Assembly: GCF_021532625.1 (NCBI RefSeq)
Contig: NZ_JAKGAR010000003.1
Coordinates: forward strand, 62,001 to 126,000
Source: Octadecabacter algicola
GTDB taxonomy: Bacteria > Pseudomonadota > Alphaproteobacteria > Rhodobacterales > Rhodobacteraceae
Reading direction: 5' to 3'
DNA length: 64,000 nucleotides
Below, piece by piece: positions 24,472 through 33,179 of this stretch. The first letter of the stretch is position 1; each line of letters starts with the position of its first letter. A program made the translations under genes and the position numbers. A model generated the notes under the pieces. That model saw only the letters and a program-made list of their open reading frames with translations. It did no database searches and was not told where the DNA came from.

Positions 24472-25236
24472 ATGACAATTGCACTCCAACTTTACTCCAT
24501 GCGTGATTGCGCCGATCAGATTGCACTGCTGTCGGACCTGCCTGCTATGGGAATCACAAACGTCGAAGGTTACGGCGGCGTTTACGGTGACCCTGCAGGT
24601 TACCGCGCGGCGATGGACGCCAACGGGATTTCCATGCCGTCCGGCCACATGGGGCTGGATGACATCGAGGCGAATTTCGATGCCACCATGGACATTATCA
24701 CGACTCTCGGCATCACGCGCGTCTTTGCGCCGTATCTTGATGAAAAGGACCGTCCTGACACGTCAGAAGGTTGGGCAGCATTGGGGCGACGTCTGAACGA
24801 TGCAGGACAGAAGTACGCCCAGCGCGGCATCGCTTTCGGCTGGCACAACCATGATTTCGAATTCGTGGCACTAGCGGACGGCGGCATACCGATGGACATC
24901 TTGCTCGAAGCAGCGCCCGATATTTCTTGGGAGGCTGATCTGGCTTGGGTTGTCCGCGGCGGCCGTGACCCTATTGAATACATCAACCGTTATGGCAATC
25001 GCCTGTCCGCCATCCACGTTAAAGACATCGCCGCCGAAGGCACCAATCTGGATGAGGACGGCTGGGCCGACCTTGGTACAGGCACGATGGATTGGGATGG
25101 CCTTTTGCAGGCCTGCCGCAACGCATCAAACGATCTAATTTACGCGCTGGAACATGACAAACCCAGCGATCCTGTCGGTTATGCAACCCGCTCAGCAGCT
25201 GCTTTCAAGACCCTGTGGGAGAACACGTATGACTAA
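24472..25236 (+). CDS. Sugar phosphate isomerase/epimerase-like TIM-barrel protein
   Basis: This 254-residue AP-endonuclease-2-type TIM barrel has metal-ligand-like stretches FGWHNHDFEF, WEADLAWVVRGG, LSAIHVKDIA and ALEHDKPSDP. These are the spacings that hold the Glu/Asp/His metal site in xylose-isomerase-like enzymes (IolE/IolI, Hyi, tagatose epimerase). Such proteins isomerise, dehydrate or eliminate sugar derivatives. It is the fifth gene of the LacI-controlled operon and is followed by an overlapping Gfo/Idh/MocA dehydrogenase. A second, longer TIM barrel occurs two genes on. In the levoglucosan pathway two such proteins open the anhydro ring and rehydrate it. The same logic could apply here, but substrate is unproven. 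Confidence 0.85.
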   Translation: MTIALQLYSMRDCADQIALLSDLPAMGITNVEGYGGVYGDPAGYRAAMDANGISMPSGHMGLDDIEANFDATMDIITTLGITRVFAPYLDEKDRPDTSEGWAALGRRLNDAGQKYAQRGIAFGWHNHDFEFVALADGGIPMDILLEAAPDISWEADLAWVVRGGRDPIEYINRYGNRLSAIHVKDIAAEGTNLDEDGWADLGTGTMDWDGLLQACRNASNDLIYALEHDKPSDPVGYATRSAAAFKTLWENTYD

Positions 25237-26350
25237 CTCACTTGGCGTGGGCATCATTGGATGTGGCAATATCTCAACGGCCTACTTGCAACTTGCCTCG
25301 ATTTTTAAAGGTTATGACATCGTCGCAGTTGCTGACATCAATATGGACAATGCAAATGCCCGTGCAGCTGAATTCGGTGTACGCGCAGAAACGGTCGATG
25401 GGCTGCTTGCAGCGGATGATGTTGATCTCATCATTAACCTCACAATTCCTGCGGCACATGTCGACGTATCCCGCGCCATCCTTCAGGCCGGCAAACATGT
25501 CTATTCCGAAAAACCCTTCGTCCTTACGTTGGCCGAGGCACAAGAACTCGGCGCCATTGCAAAGGCCAACAACCTTCGGATTGGGTCTGCCCCGGACACA
25601 TTCATGGGCGGCAGCCACCAACTGGCGCGCAATCTGATCGATGCGGGTGCCATCGGCAAAGTCACGTCAGGCGCAGCTGTTGTCATGTCTAGCGGCATGG
25701 AAGACTGGCATCCCAATCCCGATTTCTTCTTCCAAAAGGGCGGTGGCCCGATCCTTGATCTTGGCCCCTACTACATTTGCAATTTGGTGCAATTGCTCGG
25801 CCCCGTTCAAAAGGTCACAAGCTTTACGGGAATGGCCAGCGACACCCGCACGATCCAAAACGGCCCGCGCGACGGTGAAACCGTGCCTGTCGAAACCCCC
25901 ACCACGATCCATTCCGTTTTGTCGTTCGAAAACGGCGCGATTATCACGCTCTTGGCAAGCTGGGACGTTTGGGCAAGCAACCACCCGATCATGGAGCTTT
26001 ACGGTTCAGAGGGTACGATGAACCTGCCCGATCCAAACTTCTTTGGCGGCGAACTCACCGTGACAGATCGCAAAGGTCCACCCGTTGAAAAGTCGTGGGA
26101 CCACCCATTCAACGTTCCCAACTTTGAAGAAACCCAAGCAAACTACCGTGGCGCGGGTCTAGCTGATATGGCATTGGCGATCTCAGAGGGCCGACCTCAC
26201 CGCTGCAACGATGACTTCGCAACTCACGTGGTTGAGGTCATGACAGCGATTCTTGAGGCTGGCGACACCGGATTGGTCATGACGATGACAACCACCTGCA
26301 ATAGACCAGACGTGCTTGGCCCAGACGCGGCCCGCTCGCTGATGGCATGA
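25229..26350 (+). CDS. Gfo/Idh/MocA-family oxidoreductase, first of two
   Basis: This 373-residue NAD(P)-dependent dehydrogenase has a Rossmann motif VGIIGCGNISTAY at the N-terminus, the family EKP signature (YSEKPFVLTLAEAQ) at about residue 93 and a C-terminal substrate domain with GGGPILDLGPYY. It oxidises or reduces a sugar hydroxyl, often at C1 or C3. The start at 25229 was chosen because it overlaps the preceding TIM-barrel stop by eight bases. The longer upstream frame is out of frame with that gene but lies within it. Together with the second dehydrogenase (27.4 kb) it may form an oxidise-then-reduce pair. Length is normal for the family. Confidence 0.87.
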   Translation: MTNSLGVGIIGCGNISTAYLQLASIFKGYDIVAVADINMDNANARAAEFGVRAETVDGLLAADDVDLIINLTIPAAHVDVSRAILQAGKHVYSEKPFVLTLAEAQELGAIAKANNLRIGSAPDTFMGGSHQLARNLIDAGAIGKVTSGAAVVMSSGMEDWHPNPDFFFQKGGGPILDLGPYYICNLVQLLGPVQKVTSFTGMASDTRTIQNGPRDGETVPVETPTTIHSVLSFENGAIITLLASWDVWASNHPIMELYGSEGTMNLPDPNFFGGELTVTDRKGPPVEKSWDHPFNVPNFEETQANYRGAGLADMALAISEGRPHRCNDDFATHVVEVMTAILEAGDTGLVMTMTTTCNRPDVLGPDAARSLMA

Positions 26351-26371
26351 CCCCATAATACGGAGAGTAAG

Positions 26372-27427
26372 ATGACCAGTTCCATCAAAGGCCCCGCGCT
26401 GTTTCTCGCCCAGTTTCTAGGGGACGAAGCGCCATTCAATTCCCTTCCCGCGATCGTCGAATGGGCCGCGGGATTAGGATACAAAGGCGTACAAATTCCA
26501 TCGTGGGACGCGCGGGTTTTTGACTTGGACAAAGCCGCCTCGAGCAAAGTGTACTGCGATGAAATCATCGACACCTGCGCCCAACACGGCGTCACCATCA
26601 CCGAACTTTCCTGCCACCTGCAAAGCCAACTGGTTGCTGTGCATCCTGCGTATGACACCGCATTTGATGCCTTTGCACCCGAGCATTTGCACGGCAAACC
26701 AGAAGAACGTCAGGCATGGGCCGTGGATCAGGTCACCAAGGTAGCACAGGCATCAAAGAACCTTGGGCTGACGGGCGCGGTCGGTTTTTCTGGATCGCTG
26801 GCGTTCCCTTACCTTTATCCGTGGCCGCAACGCCCTGCTGGTTTGATTGAAGAGGCCTTTGATGAATTGGCGCGCCGATGGAAGCCTCTCTTGGATATTT
26901 ATGACGAAGCGGGCGTCGATTTCGGCTTTGAGATCCACCCCGGCGAAGACGTCTTTGACGGCACGACGTTCGAGCGGTTTCTCGATGCATTAGGCAATCA
27001 TCCACGTTGCAAAATCACCTACGATCCCAGCCATTTCTTGCTCCAGCAAATGGATTACCTCGCCTTTATAGACATCTACCACGATCGCATCAGCGCCTTT
27101 CACGTCAAAGATGCAGAGTTCAACCCTACAGGGCGCCAAGGGGTCTATTCCGGCTACGCCGATTGGACTGATCGCGCAGGGCGGTTCCGCTCGTTGGGTG
27201 ATGGGCAGGTCGATTTCAAAGGGATCTTCTCAAAGCTCACCCAATACGGATTTGACGGTTGGGCCGTATTGGAATGGGAATGCTGCTTAAAGCACCCAGA
27301 ACAAGGTGCAGCTGAGGGCGCACCTTTTATCGCCGATCAACTTATTCGAAGAACTGAACGCGCGTTTGACGATTTTGCCGGCGGGAAATCCGATCCGGAA
27401 GCTCTGCGCAAAATGATGGGGTTCTAG
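26372..27427 (+). CDS. Sugar isomerase/epimerase-like TIM-barrel protein, long form
   Basis: This 351-residue member of the xylose-isomerase-like TIM-barrel family is about 100 residues longer than the first one in the operon. Metal-site regions are FGFEIHPGEDVFDG, KITYDPSHFLLQQMDYL, ISAFHVKDAEFNPT and WAVLEWECCLKHPEQGAAEG. The extra length includes a C-terminal tail and the loop RQGVYSGYADWTDRAGRFR, seen in homologues that sit next to Gfo/Idh/MocA enzymes. It begins 21 bases after the first dehydrogenase and ends one base before the next gene. Likely a hydratase, eliminase or isomerase of a 3-keto sugar; the precise reaction cannot be stated. Confidence 0.83.
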   Translation: MTSSIKGPALFLAQFLGDEAPFNSLPAIVEWAAGLGYKGVQIPSWDARVFDLDKAASSKVYCDEIIDTCAQHGVTITELSCHLQSQLVAVHPAYDTAFDAFAPEHLHGKPEERQAWAVDQVTKVAQASKNLGLTGAVGFSGSLAFPYLYPWPQRPAGLIEEAFDELARRWKPLLDIYDEAGVDFGFEIHPGEDVFDGTTFERFLDALGNHPRCKITYDPSHFLLQQMDYLAFIDIYHDRISAFHVKDAEFNPTGRQGVYSGYADWTDRAGRFRSLGDGQVDFKGIFSKLTQYGFDGWAVLEWECCLKHPEQGAAEGAPFIADQLIRRTERAFDDFAGGKSDPEALRKMMGF

Positions 27428-27428
27428 A

Positions 27429-28547
27429 ATGGCACCACTAAAGCTTGGCATGGTCGGCGGCGGTAAGGGCGCCTTTATCGGCGGCGTTCACCGCATGGCG
27501 GCACGTCTGGACGGCCGTTTTGATCTGGTCGCAGGGGCGTTTTCCTCCGACTCCGCCCGCGCCCATGCCTCTGCCGCTGAACTCGGGATTGAGGCGGATC
27601 GTTCATACGCCGATTTCAACGAGATGGCGAAGGCTGAGGCTGCCCGACCAGACGGGATCGACGCCGTATCTATCGTCACCCCCAATCACCTGCACGGCCC
27701 CATCGCGGAAGCTTTTCTTACGCATGATATTTCTGTCATCTGCGACAAACCGATGACGGCAACACTCGCGCAGGCCGAACGCCTTAAGGCGGCTGCAGAA
27801 GCCTCCAGCGGACATTTTTTCCTCACCCATAACTACACAGGCTACCCGATGATCCGGCAAGCGCGTCAGATGGTGGCTGAAGGCGCACTTGGCGAGTTAA
27901 GGATCGTTGAGGCGAACTACCTACAAGACTGGCTCAGCGATGCACCCGCCGAGGATAACAAGCAGGCCAAATGGCGCGCCGACCCGGCCCAGTCAGGCGG
28001 AGGAGCAATCGGTGACATAGGCACCCACGCTTACAACCTTGCTTGTTTTGTCACGGGAATGCGCGCGGCATCACTAAGCGCAACCCTAAGCTCCCATGTT
28101 TCTGGGCGGTTGGTGGACGATGATGCGCGGATCACCTTGCAGTTTGACGCAGGCGCACGCGGCCATATCTGGGCCAGCCAAGTCGCGATTGGTAACGAGA
28201 ACAACCTTACCTTGGCAGTCTATGGCAGTAAGGGTTCGCTGAGGTGGGCCCAAGAAAACCCGAACGTCCTTTGGTTTTCGGAAACCGGCAAAGCATCCCA
28301 AATGATAACCCGCGGGGGCGGTGCAGCGAACCATGCAGCAGCCAGTGCAACGCGGATTCCAGCCGGTCATCCAGAAGGCTATCTGGAAGCCTTCGCAACC
28401 CTCTATCGCGAAGCCGCGGATGTCATCAAATCATCTAGTACAACGGACACCACGATTGGTATCCAAGACGGTTTGGATGGTGTTCGTTTCGTAGATGCCT
28501 GCCAACGATCTTCACGCGATGGCGCGTCTGTGATCGACATAAAGTAG
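27429..28547 (+). CDS. Gfo/Idh/MocA-family oxidoreductase, second of two
   Basis: This 372-residue dehydrogenase has an unusual nucleotide-binding start, LGMVGGGKGAFIGGVHRMAA. This GGGKGAFIG variant marks a subgroup commonly found beside long TIM-barrel isomerases. The catalytic CDKPMTATLAQAERLK (DKP variant of EKP) and SGGGAIGDIGTHAYNLACF follow. It starts one base after the TIM-barrel gene and ends the operon; no clear terminator is seen in the 164 bases before the convergent frcA gene. As the last step it might reduce a 3-keto sugar to the free sugar or oxidise a glycoside at C3. Confidence 0.85.
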   Translation: MAPLKLGMVGGGKGAFIGGVHRMAARLDGRFDLVAGAFSSDSARAHASAAELGIEADRSYADFNEMAKAEAARPDGIDAVSIVTPNHLHGPIAEAFLTHDISVICDKPMTATLAQAERLKAAAEASSGHFFLTHNYTGYPMIRQARQMVAEGALGELRIVEANYLQDWLSDAPAEDNKQAKWRADPAQSGGGAIGDIGTHAYNLACFVTGMRAASLSATLSSHVSGRLVDDDARITLQFDAGARGHIWASQVAIGNENNLTLAVYGSKGSLRWAQENPNVLWFSETGKASQMITRGGGAANHAAASATRIPAGHPEGYLEAFATLYREAADVIKSSSTTDTTIGIQDGLDGVRFVDACQRSSRDGASVIDIK

Positions 28548-28711
28548 CCCATCGAAATCGTCGCCCCCAAGCGTCAAGCATTTCAGACCCAAACCGGATT
28601 CCCAGCGAGATGTGGAACAAGGGCCAGCATGCGGGCAGAGTGAGTTTTCGTTGCGCCCGCTCGAATGACCAGATTTGGAAAACGTATTAAGTGAACAAAG
28701 CTTACTCGAAG

Positions 28712-29506
28712 CTAGGTTGGCGCTTCCTTCGCCCCTGTCATAAACGCTACGGCGTCCGACATGGTGTAGTCTTTCGGATCGATTACACACAGCCGTTTGC
28801 CGAGGCGGTGAACGTGGATGCGATCTGCTACCTCGAACACGTGCGGCATGTTGTGGCTGATTAGGATGATCGGGATACCGCGTGAGCGGACATCAAGGAT
28901 CAGTTCCAATACACGGCGGGATTCCTTGACACCAAGGGCCGCTGTAGGTTCATCCAAGATAATGACTTTAGACCCGAATGCCGCAGCACGTGCGACCGCA
29001 ACACCCTGACGTTGACCACCCGATAGCGTTTCAACTGCTTGGTTGATGTTCTGGATTGTCATAAGGCCAAGTTCTGAAAGCTTGTCACGGGCGACCTGTT
29101 CCATCTTAGGTCGATCCAACTGCCGAAGCCATTTTCCGCGAAAGCCGGGTTTACGGATTTCGCGCCCCATGAACATGTTGTCGGCGATTGACAGAGCAGG
29201 CGACATGGCGAGGGTTTGGTAAACCGTTTCGATCCCCTCTTTTCGGGCATCAATGGGTGACGTGAAATTCACCTGCTGCCCCTCTAAGAACACTTCCCCT
29301 TCATCCGGGATCACAGCCCCGGAAACAGCTTTGATCAATGAAGACTTACCCGCACCGTTGTCCCCGATCACTGCCAAGATTTCACCGGGATAGAGATCAA
29401 AATCACAGTGATCGAGTGCTGTTACCTTGCCATAACGCTTAACCAATCCACGACCTTTGAGGATGGGCTCAATCGACCCGTTCGCGATATTTTCCATCAA
29501 TGTCAT
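28712..29506 (-). CDS. frcA: Sugar ABC transporter ATP-binding protein, single-cassette FrcA type
   Basis: This 264-residue ATPase has one nucleotide-binding domain: Walker A GDNGAGKSSLIKAVSG, signature LSGGQRQGVAVARAAAF, Walker B KVIILDEPTAALG and H-loop LISHNMPHV. Ribose-type transporters usually carry a double-length ATPase (RbsA, about 500 residues). The single cassette here is the feature of the Frc group, whose known substrates are fructose, mannose and ribose. The segment EGIETVYQTLAMSPALS is also typical of this group. The start overlaps the frcC stop by four bases, choosing MTLMENIANG. It is the last gene of the operon B-C-A. Substrate is by family only. Confidence 0.85.
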   Translation of the reverse strand: MTLMENIANGSIEPILKGRGLVKRYGKVTALDHCDFDLYPGEILAVIGDNGAGKSSLIKAVSGAVIPDEGEVFLEGQQVNFTSPIDARKEGIETVYQTLAMSPALSIADNMFMGREIRKPGFRGKWLRQLDRPKMEQVARDKLSELGLMTIQNINQAVETLSGGQRQGVAVARAAAFGSKVIILDEPTAALGVKESRRVLELILDVRSRGIPIILISHNMPHVFEVADRIHVHRLGKRLCVIDPKDYTMSDAVAFMTGAKEAPT

Positions 29507-30588
29507 GCTGAGACCTTTCTGATCCACTGATCTACTGCGACAGCACCAATGATGAGCGCGCCGATAAGAAGGAATGTCCACTGCGCGTCCGCGCCGGCAA
29601 GGCGAAGACCCAAGGTGAACACACCAACAATAAGAGCACCGAATAGCGGCCCCATGATTGACCCACGGCCACCGAACAACGAGATGCCGCCGATCACCAC
29701 GGCCGTAATGCTTTCGATATTCAGGAGTTGCCCTGATGTAGGGCTAACAGAACCGATCCGTCCAATCAGTGCCCATCCCGCAATGGCACAGATAAAACCT
29801 GTGACAGCATAGACCGAAATCAGGGTGCGCTTTACGTTTACACCTGAAAGCTGAGCAGCGTCTGGGTCATCGCCCACGGCGTAGATGTGTCGCCCCCACG
29901 CGGTATGTTTGAGGGCATAGGCAAGGAATGCAAAGATAAGGACCATCGCAACGACACCAAAGGTGAACGTCGCACCACCGCGTCCATCCGCATCTGTGCC
30001 TATTTTGAAGGTCGAACCAAGGAACTGAAGCAAGGGCGCGTTTTGTTCAATGTCTTGGCTGCGGATAGTTTCGTTGGCGGAATACAAGAAGTTTGCAGCC
30101 AGAACGATTTGCCACATACCGAGCGTTACGATGAAAGGTGGCAGCTTCATTACTGCAACCAACCACCCATTGATCGACCCAATGAGTGTCCCAAACGCAA
30201 GACCAAGGGCAACGGCGACTTCAACAGGAATACCATAACGGAATGTGAATTGGCCCATGATGACGCTGGACAGCACTGCAATCGCCCCAACGCTTAGGTC
30301 GATACCTGCGGTCAGGATCACAAGACTTTGGGCTGCGGCGACGATACCAACGATCTGCACCTGCTGAAGGATCAGCGTCAGCGCAAATGGGGAGAGGAAC
30401 CTCGATCCCAACAAGAGCGCGAATAAAATGATTGAGACCAAAAGAACGAACAACGGCACAAGTGCTGGGTTCACATGCAAGGCATGTTGCAACCTCGCCA
30501 GAAAGCCTTTGCGTTCCGTAAACGAAGCCACTGTGTCTGCTGCGGATGGTTTGATGGCGGCTTCAAAATCGTCGGCGTTGCCAGACAT
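29503..30588 (-). CDS. frcC: Sugar ABC transporter permease, FrcC type
   Basis: This 361-residue permease of the RbsC-like family has about ten hydrophobic segments after a 45-residue polar N-terminus. Landmarks are VILTAGIDLSVGAIAVLSSV (typical LSVG motif), INGWLVAVMKLPPFIVTLG, YAVGDDPDAAQLSGVNV and LFGGRGSIMGPLFGALIVGV. It forms the transmembrane channel with two copies of FrcA. The start at MSGNADDFE follows AGGGGATCGAGCA; a start 11 codons upstream has no ribosome site. A stem-loop separates it from frcB. Nothing is missing or unusual apart from the long N-terminal tail. Confidence 0.88.
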   Translation of the reverse strand: MSGNADDFEAAIKPSAADTVASFTERKGFLARLQHALHVNPALVPLFVLLVSIILFALLLGSRFLSPFALTLILQQVQIVGIVAAAQSLVILTAGIDLSVGAIAVLSSVIMGQFTFRYGIPVEVAVALGLAFGTLIGSINGWLVAVMKLPPFIVTLGMWQIVLAANFLYSANETIRSQDIEQNAPLLQFLGSTFKIGTDADGRGGATFTFGVVAMVLIFAFLAYALKHTAWGRHIYAVGDDPDAAQLSGVNVKRTLISVYAVTGFICAIAGWALIGRIGSVSPTSGQLLNIESITAVVIGGISLFGGRGSIMGPLFGALIVGVFTLGLRLAGADAQWTFLLIGALIIGAVAVDQWIRKVSA

Positions 30589-30649
30589 TGCTCGATCCCC
30601 TTGTCGTAAAATGGATATCATGCAGGATCATATCCCACTTTGGAAAATA

Positions 30650-30671
30650 GGGGCGGGAAAACACCCGCCCC
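30650..30671 (-). terminator. Intercistronic stem-loop between frcB and frcC
   Basis: GGGGCGGG and CCCGCCCC pair over eight bases with a six-base loop. On the minus strand the stem is followed by TATTTTCC. It would stabilise or partly terminate the frcB message so that binding protein exceeds permease. Confidence 0.7.
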
Positions 30672-30708
30672 TTGAGTTGCATCTACGATTAGATGCGGGA
30701 GGTTTGGG

Positions 30709-31728
30709 TTAGCCCCAGCAAAGCTCAGTGCCTTCGGCGACAGAAATGCTCTCAACACCGTCGGCTGGCTGATCAGTGACCAAGGCGACACCTGTGTCAA
30801 AGAAATCCTTGCCGGGGGTATTTTCGGGCAGCGTGCCATCAGCGGCATAAGCAGCAATCGCTTCGATGCCGAGGGACGCCATGCGCAGCGGGTACTGTTG
30901 TGATGTTGCGCCAATCACTCCGTCAGCGATGTTCTGAACACCTGGGCAGCCCCCATCGACGGATACGATCAACACGTCGTTTTCACGGCCGATGGACCGC
31001 AAAGCTTCGTAAGCACCCGCAGCAGCAGGTTCGTTGATTGTGTAGACTACGTTGATTTCAGGGTCGACAGCGAGGAGGTTTTCCATCGCAGTACGCCCGC
31101 CTTCTTCGTTGCCAGCGGTGACATCGTTGCCCACGATGCGCGCATCATCTTCGTCGCCCCACTTGTTGGGGTCGCCAAGATCAATACCGAAACCTTGCAG
31201 GAACCCTTGGTCACGCAGAACCCCGACAGTTGGCTGGGACACGGCAAGGTCAAGCATCGCAATACGTGCAGACGCTGCATCGTCGCCAAGCTGTGCAGCA
31301 GCCCACTGCCCGATCAATTCACCGGCTAAGAAGTTATCAGTTGCGAATGTCGCGTCCGCCGCATCAATAGGATCAAGTGGCGTATCAAGGGCGATGACCA
31401 AAAGACCTGCGTCGCGGGCTTGCGTCACGGCTCCAACGATTGATGATGTGTCAGACGCCGTCAGCAAGATACCGGACGCGCCGTCCAGAATGCATGTCTC
31501 GATCGCTGCAACCTGTGTTTCATGGTCACCATCTACTTGTCCCGCAAAGGAACGAAGCGTGATGCCAGCTTCAGCGGCGGCGGCTTCAGCGCCTTCGCGC
31601 ATCTTAACGAAGAACGGGTTGGTGTCGGTTTTGGTGATCAAACAAGCAGTAACAGCATGGCCGTCAGCCATAGCGGAACCAGCAGATGTAATAGCGGCAA
31701 GAGCAGTGCCGATGAGCAACTTTTTCAT
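30709..31728 (-). CDS. frcB: Sugar ABC transporter substrate-binding protein, FrcB type
   Basis: This 339-residue periplasmic protein has a signal peptide ([20 protein letters not shown], cleavage near ADGHA). It belongs to the ribose-binding-protein family (type I fold): [54 protein letters not shown] and [16 protein letters not shown]. The start was set by the signal peptide and by GGGAGGACACC just before it; the upstream frame is not coding. First gene of the frcBCA operon, divergent from the ROK regulator. The NEP motif in the hinge region is common in fructose-binding FrcB. Exact ligand remains open (fructose, mannose, ribose or a related sugar). Confidence 0.87.
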   Translation of the reverse strand: MKKLLIGTALAAITSAGSAMADGHAVTACLITKTDTNPFFVKMREGAEAAAAEAGITLRSFAGQVDGDHETQVAAIETCILDGASGILLTASDTSSIVGAVTQARDAGLLVIALDTPLDPIDAADATFATDNFLAGELIGQWAAAQLGDDAASARIAMLDLAVSQPTVGVLRDQGFLQGFGIDLGDPNKWGDEDDARIVGNDVTAGNEEGGRTAMENLLAVDPEINVVYTINEPAAAGAYEALRSIGRENDVLIVSVDGGCPGVQNIADGVIGATSQQYPLRMASLGIEAIAAYAADGTLPENTPGKDFFDTGVALVTDQPADGVESISVAEGTELCWG

Positions 31729-31835
31729 GGTGTCCTCCCAGACAATTGATAGGTCAGAGCCTCCACCCCGACGTTTACGCGACCGGCATCTTCCCCGTCG
31801 CTTGACCCTAAGTGACGTGATTCTCAATCGCCTGT

Positions 31836-31866
31836 CAATTAGTTAGTTAACTTTTCTTATTAATTG
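31836..31866. promoter_or_regulatory. AT-rich inverted repeats between frcB and the ROK gene
   Basis: CAATTA (31836-31841) and TAATTG (31861-31866) are inverted copies flanking the palindrome AGTTAACT (31845-31852). They lie in the only divergent spacer of the locus. AT-rich dyads of this kind suit ROK repressors, so this is a candidate operator. Confidence 0.4.
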
Positions 31867-31881
31867 GTTTACCTACTTTAT

Positions 31882-33099
31882 ATGGCTGCTATGATACAGC
31901 GCATGGACGACGGACTCATCAGATCAATCAGCACTGGCCTAAGTCAGAAGGGCGTTCGAGACCATAACGAACGGCTCTTGCTGTCTCTGCTGCAGCGAAA
32001 CGGCCCAATGCCAGGAAGCGATTTATCTAAGCTGGCGGCACTATCTCCACCGACAGTTTCAAGCATCCTTAGACGTCTCGAGGGTGAAGGAATTCTTGAA
32101 CGCGGTGACCCGGTGCGCGGCAAAGTCGGAAAGCCATCAATTCCGATGAGGTTAGCGTCGGATGGTGTGTTTTCGTTTGGCCTCAAGATCGGTCGCAGGT
32201 CCACCGATCTGGTACTGATCGACTTGAATGGCAGACTGCGTGAAGAACGTCAGTTGACCTACCCCGTTCCCGTTCCCGCCGACATTTTTCAATTCCTTGA
32301 AGACGGCGTCCGTAACATAATAGACAGCATGCCCTGCGATCACGCAGAGCGTATTTGTGGCATCGGGATCGCGGCCCCTTTCGAGATGTGGAACTGGCCT
32401 GACACGTCTGTAGACATGTCTGCTGCATTCGCGCCTTGGGAGGGCATCGATCTAAAGTCAGAGGCGCAATCGCGAACGAAACTTCCTGTGCATCTGCTAA
32501 ACGACGCGACTGCTGCATGTCAGGCCGAACACACTTACGGTCGCGGCAAAGAATTTCGAGACTATGCCTACTTCTTCATTGGAGCATTCATTGGTGGTGG
32601 AATTGTTCTAAACAATTCGGTCTTTGAGGGACGCCAAGGAAACGCAGGCGCACTTGGATCGCTGCCTAGCATAGGCTCCCACGGCGAAAGTATGCAGTTG
32701 GTAGATATGGCGTCGATCCACCAGTTGGAATTGCGCCTGCGTGAAGTTGACCTCGACCCACAACAGCTTTGGTCTGATCCCGATAGCTGGCACAACTTGT
32801 CACGCTATGTTGACCCATGGCTCGGACAAACAGCTCAAGAACTGGCAAAGGCCGCGCTGTCTACATGCTCGGTCATCGACTTCGAAGCGATCCTGATAGA
32901 CGGAGCCTTCCCCGCCAGCGTCCGTGATGACCTAGTAAGCCGTGTCCGCCGCTATGTCGTGACCCAAGACACTCGTGGCCTAATCCAACCTCGGATTGAA
33001 GGTGGTAGCATCGGTGGCAAAGCCCGTGCAATTGGTGCGGCTACGCGACCCATCGGAGCGCAATTTATGATGCAGGCAAGCGTTGGCATGACGGTTTGA
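31882..33099 (+). CDS. ROK-family transcriptional regulator
   Basis: This protein of about 405 residues has a MarR-like winged helix at the N-terminus (PMPGSDLSKLAALSPPTVSS then ILRRLEGEGILERGDP) and a ROK/hexokinase-fold body: FGLKIGRRSTDLVLIDLNG, GIGIAAPFEMWN, LNDATAACQAEHTYGRG and FFIGAFIGGGIVLN. The usual ROK zinc-binding cysteine cluster (CxCGxxGC) is not evident; a short GSIGGKARAIGAATRP closes the protein. The start is uncertain: a TTG at 31864, ATG at 31882 or ATG at 31903 all lack a clear ribosome site, and the HTH is intact in each case. It is divergent from frcBCA and likely senses the imported sugar. An epimerase gene follows. Confidence 0.85.
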   Translation: MAAMIQRMDDGLIRSISTGLSQKGVRDHNERLLLSLLQRNGPMPGSDLSKLAALSPPTVSSILRRLEGEGILERGDPVRGKVGKPSIPMRLASDGVFSFGLKIGRRSTDLVLIDLNGRLREERQLTYPVPVPADIFQFLEDGVRNIIDSMPCDHAERICGIGIAAPFEMWNWPDTSVDMSAAFAPWEGIDLKSEAQSRTKLPVHLLNDATAACQAEHTYGRGKEFRDYAYFFIGAFIGGGIVLNNSVFEGRQGNAGALGSLPSIGSHGESMQLVDMASIHQLELRLREVDLDPQQLWSDPDSWHNLSRYVDPWLGQTAQELAKAALSTCSVIDFEAILIDGAFPASVRDDLVSRVRRYVVTQDTRGLIQPRIEGGSIGGKARAIGAATRPIGAQFMMQASVGMTV

Positions 33100-33179
33100 T
33101 AAGTCGATCATGACGATAAAACGGCCATATATCAGGGCCCAATCAGAACAACACTTATAAGTCTAATTAGGAGGGTAAG

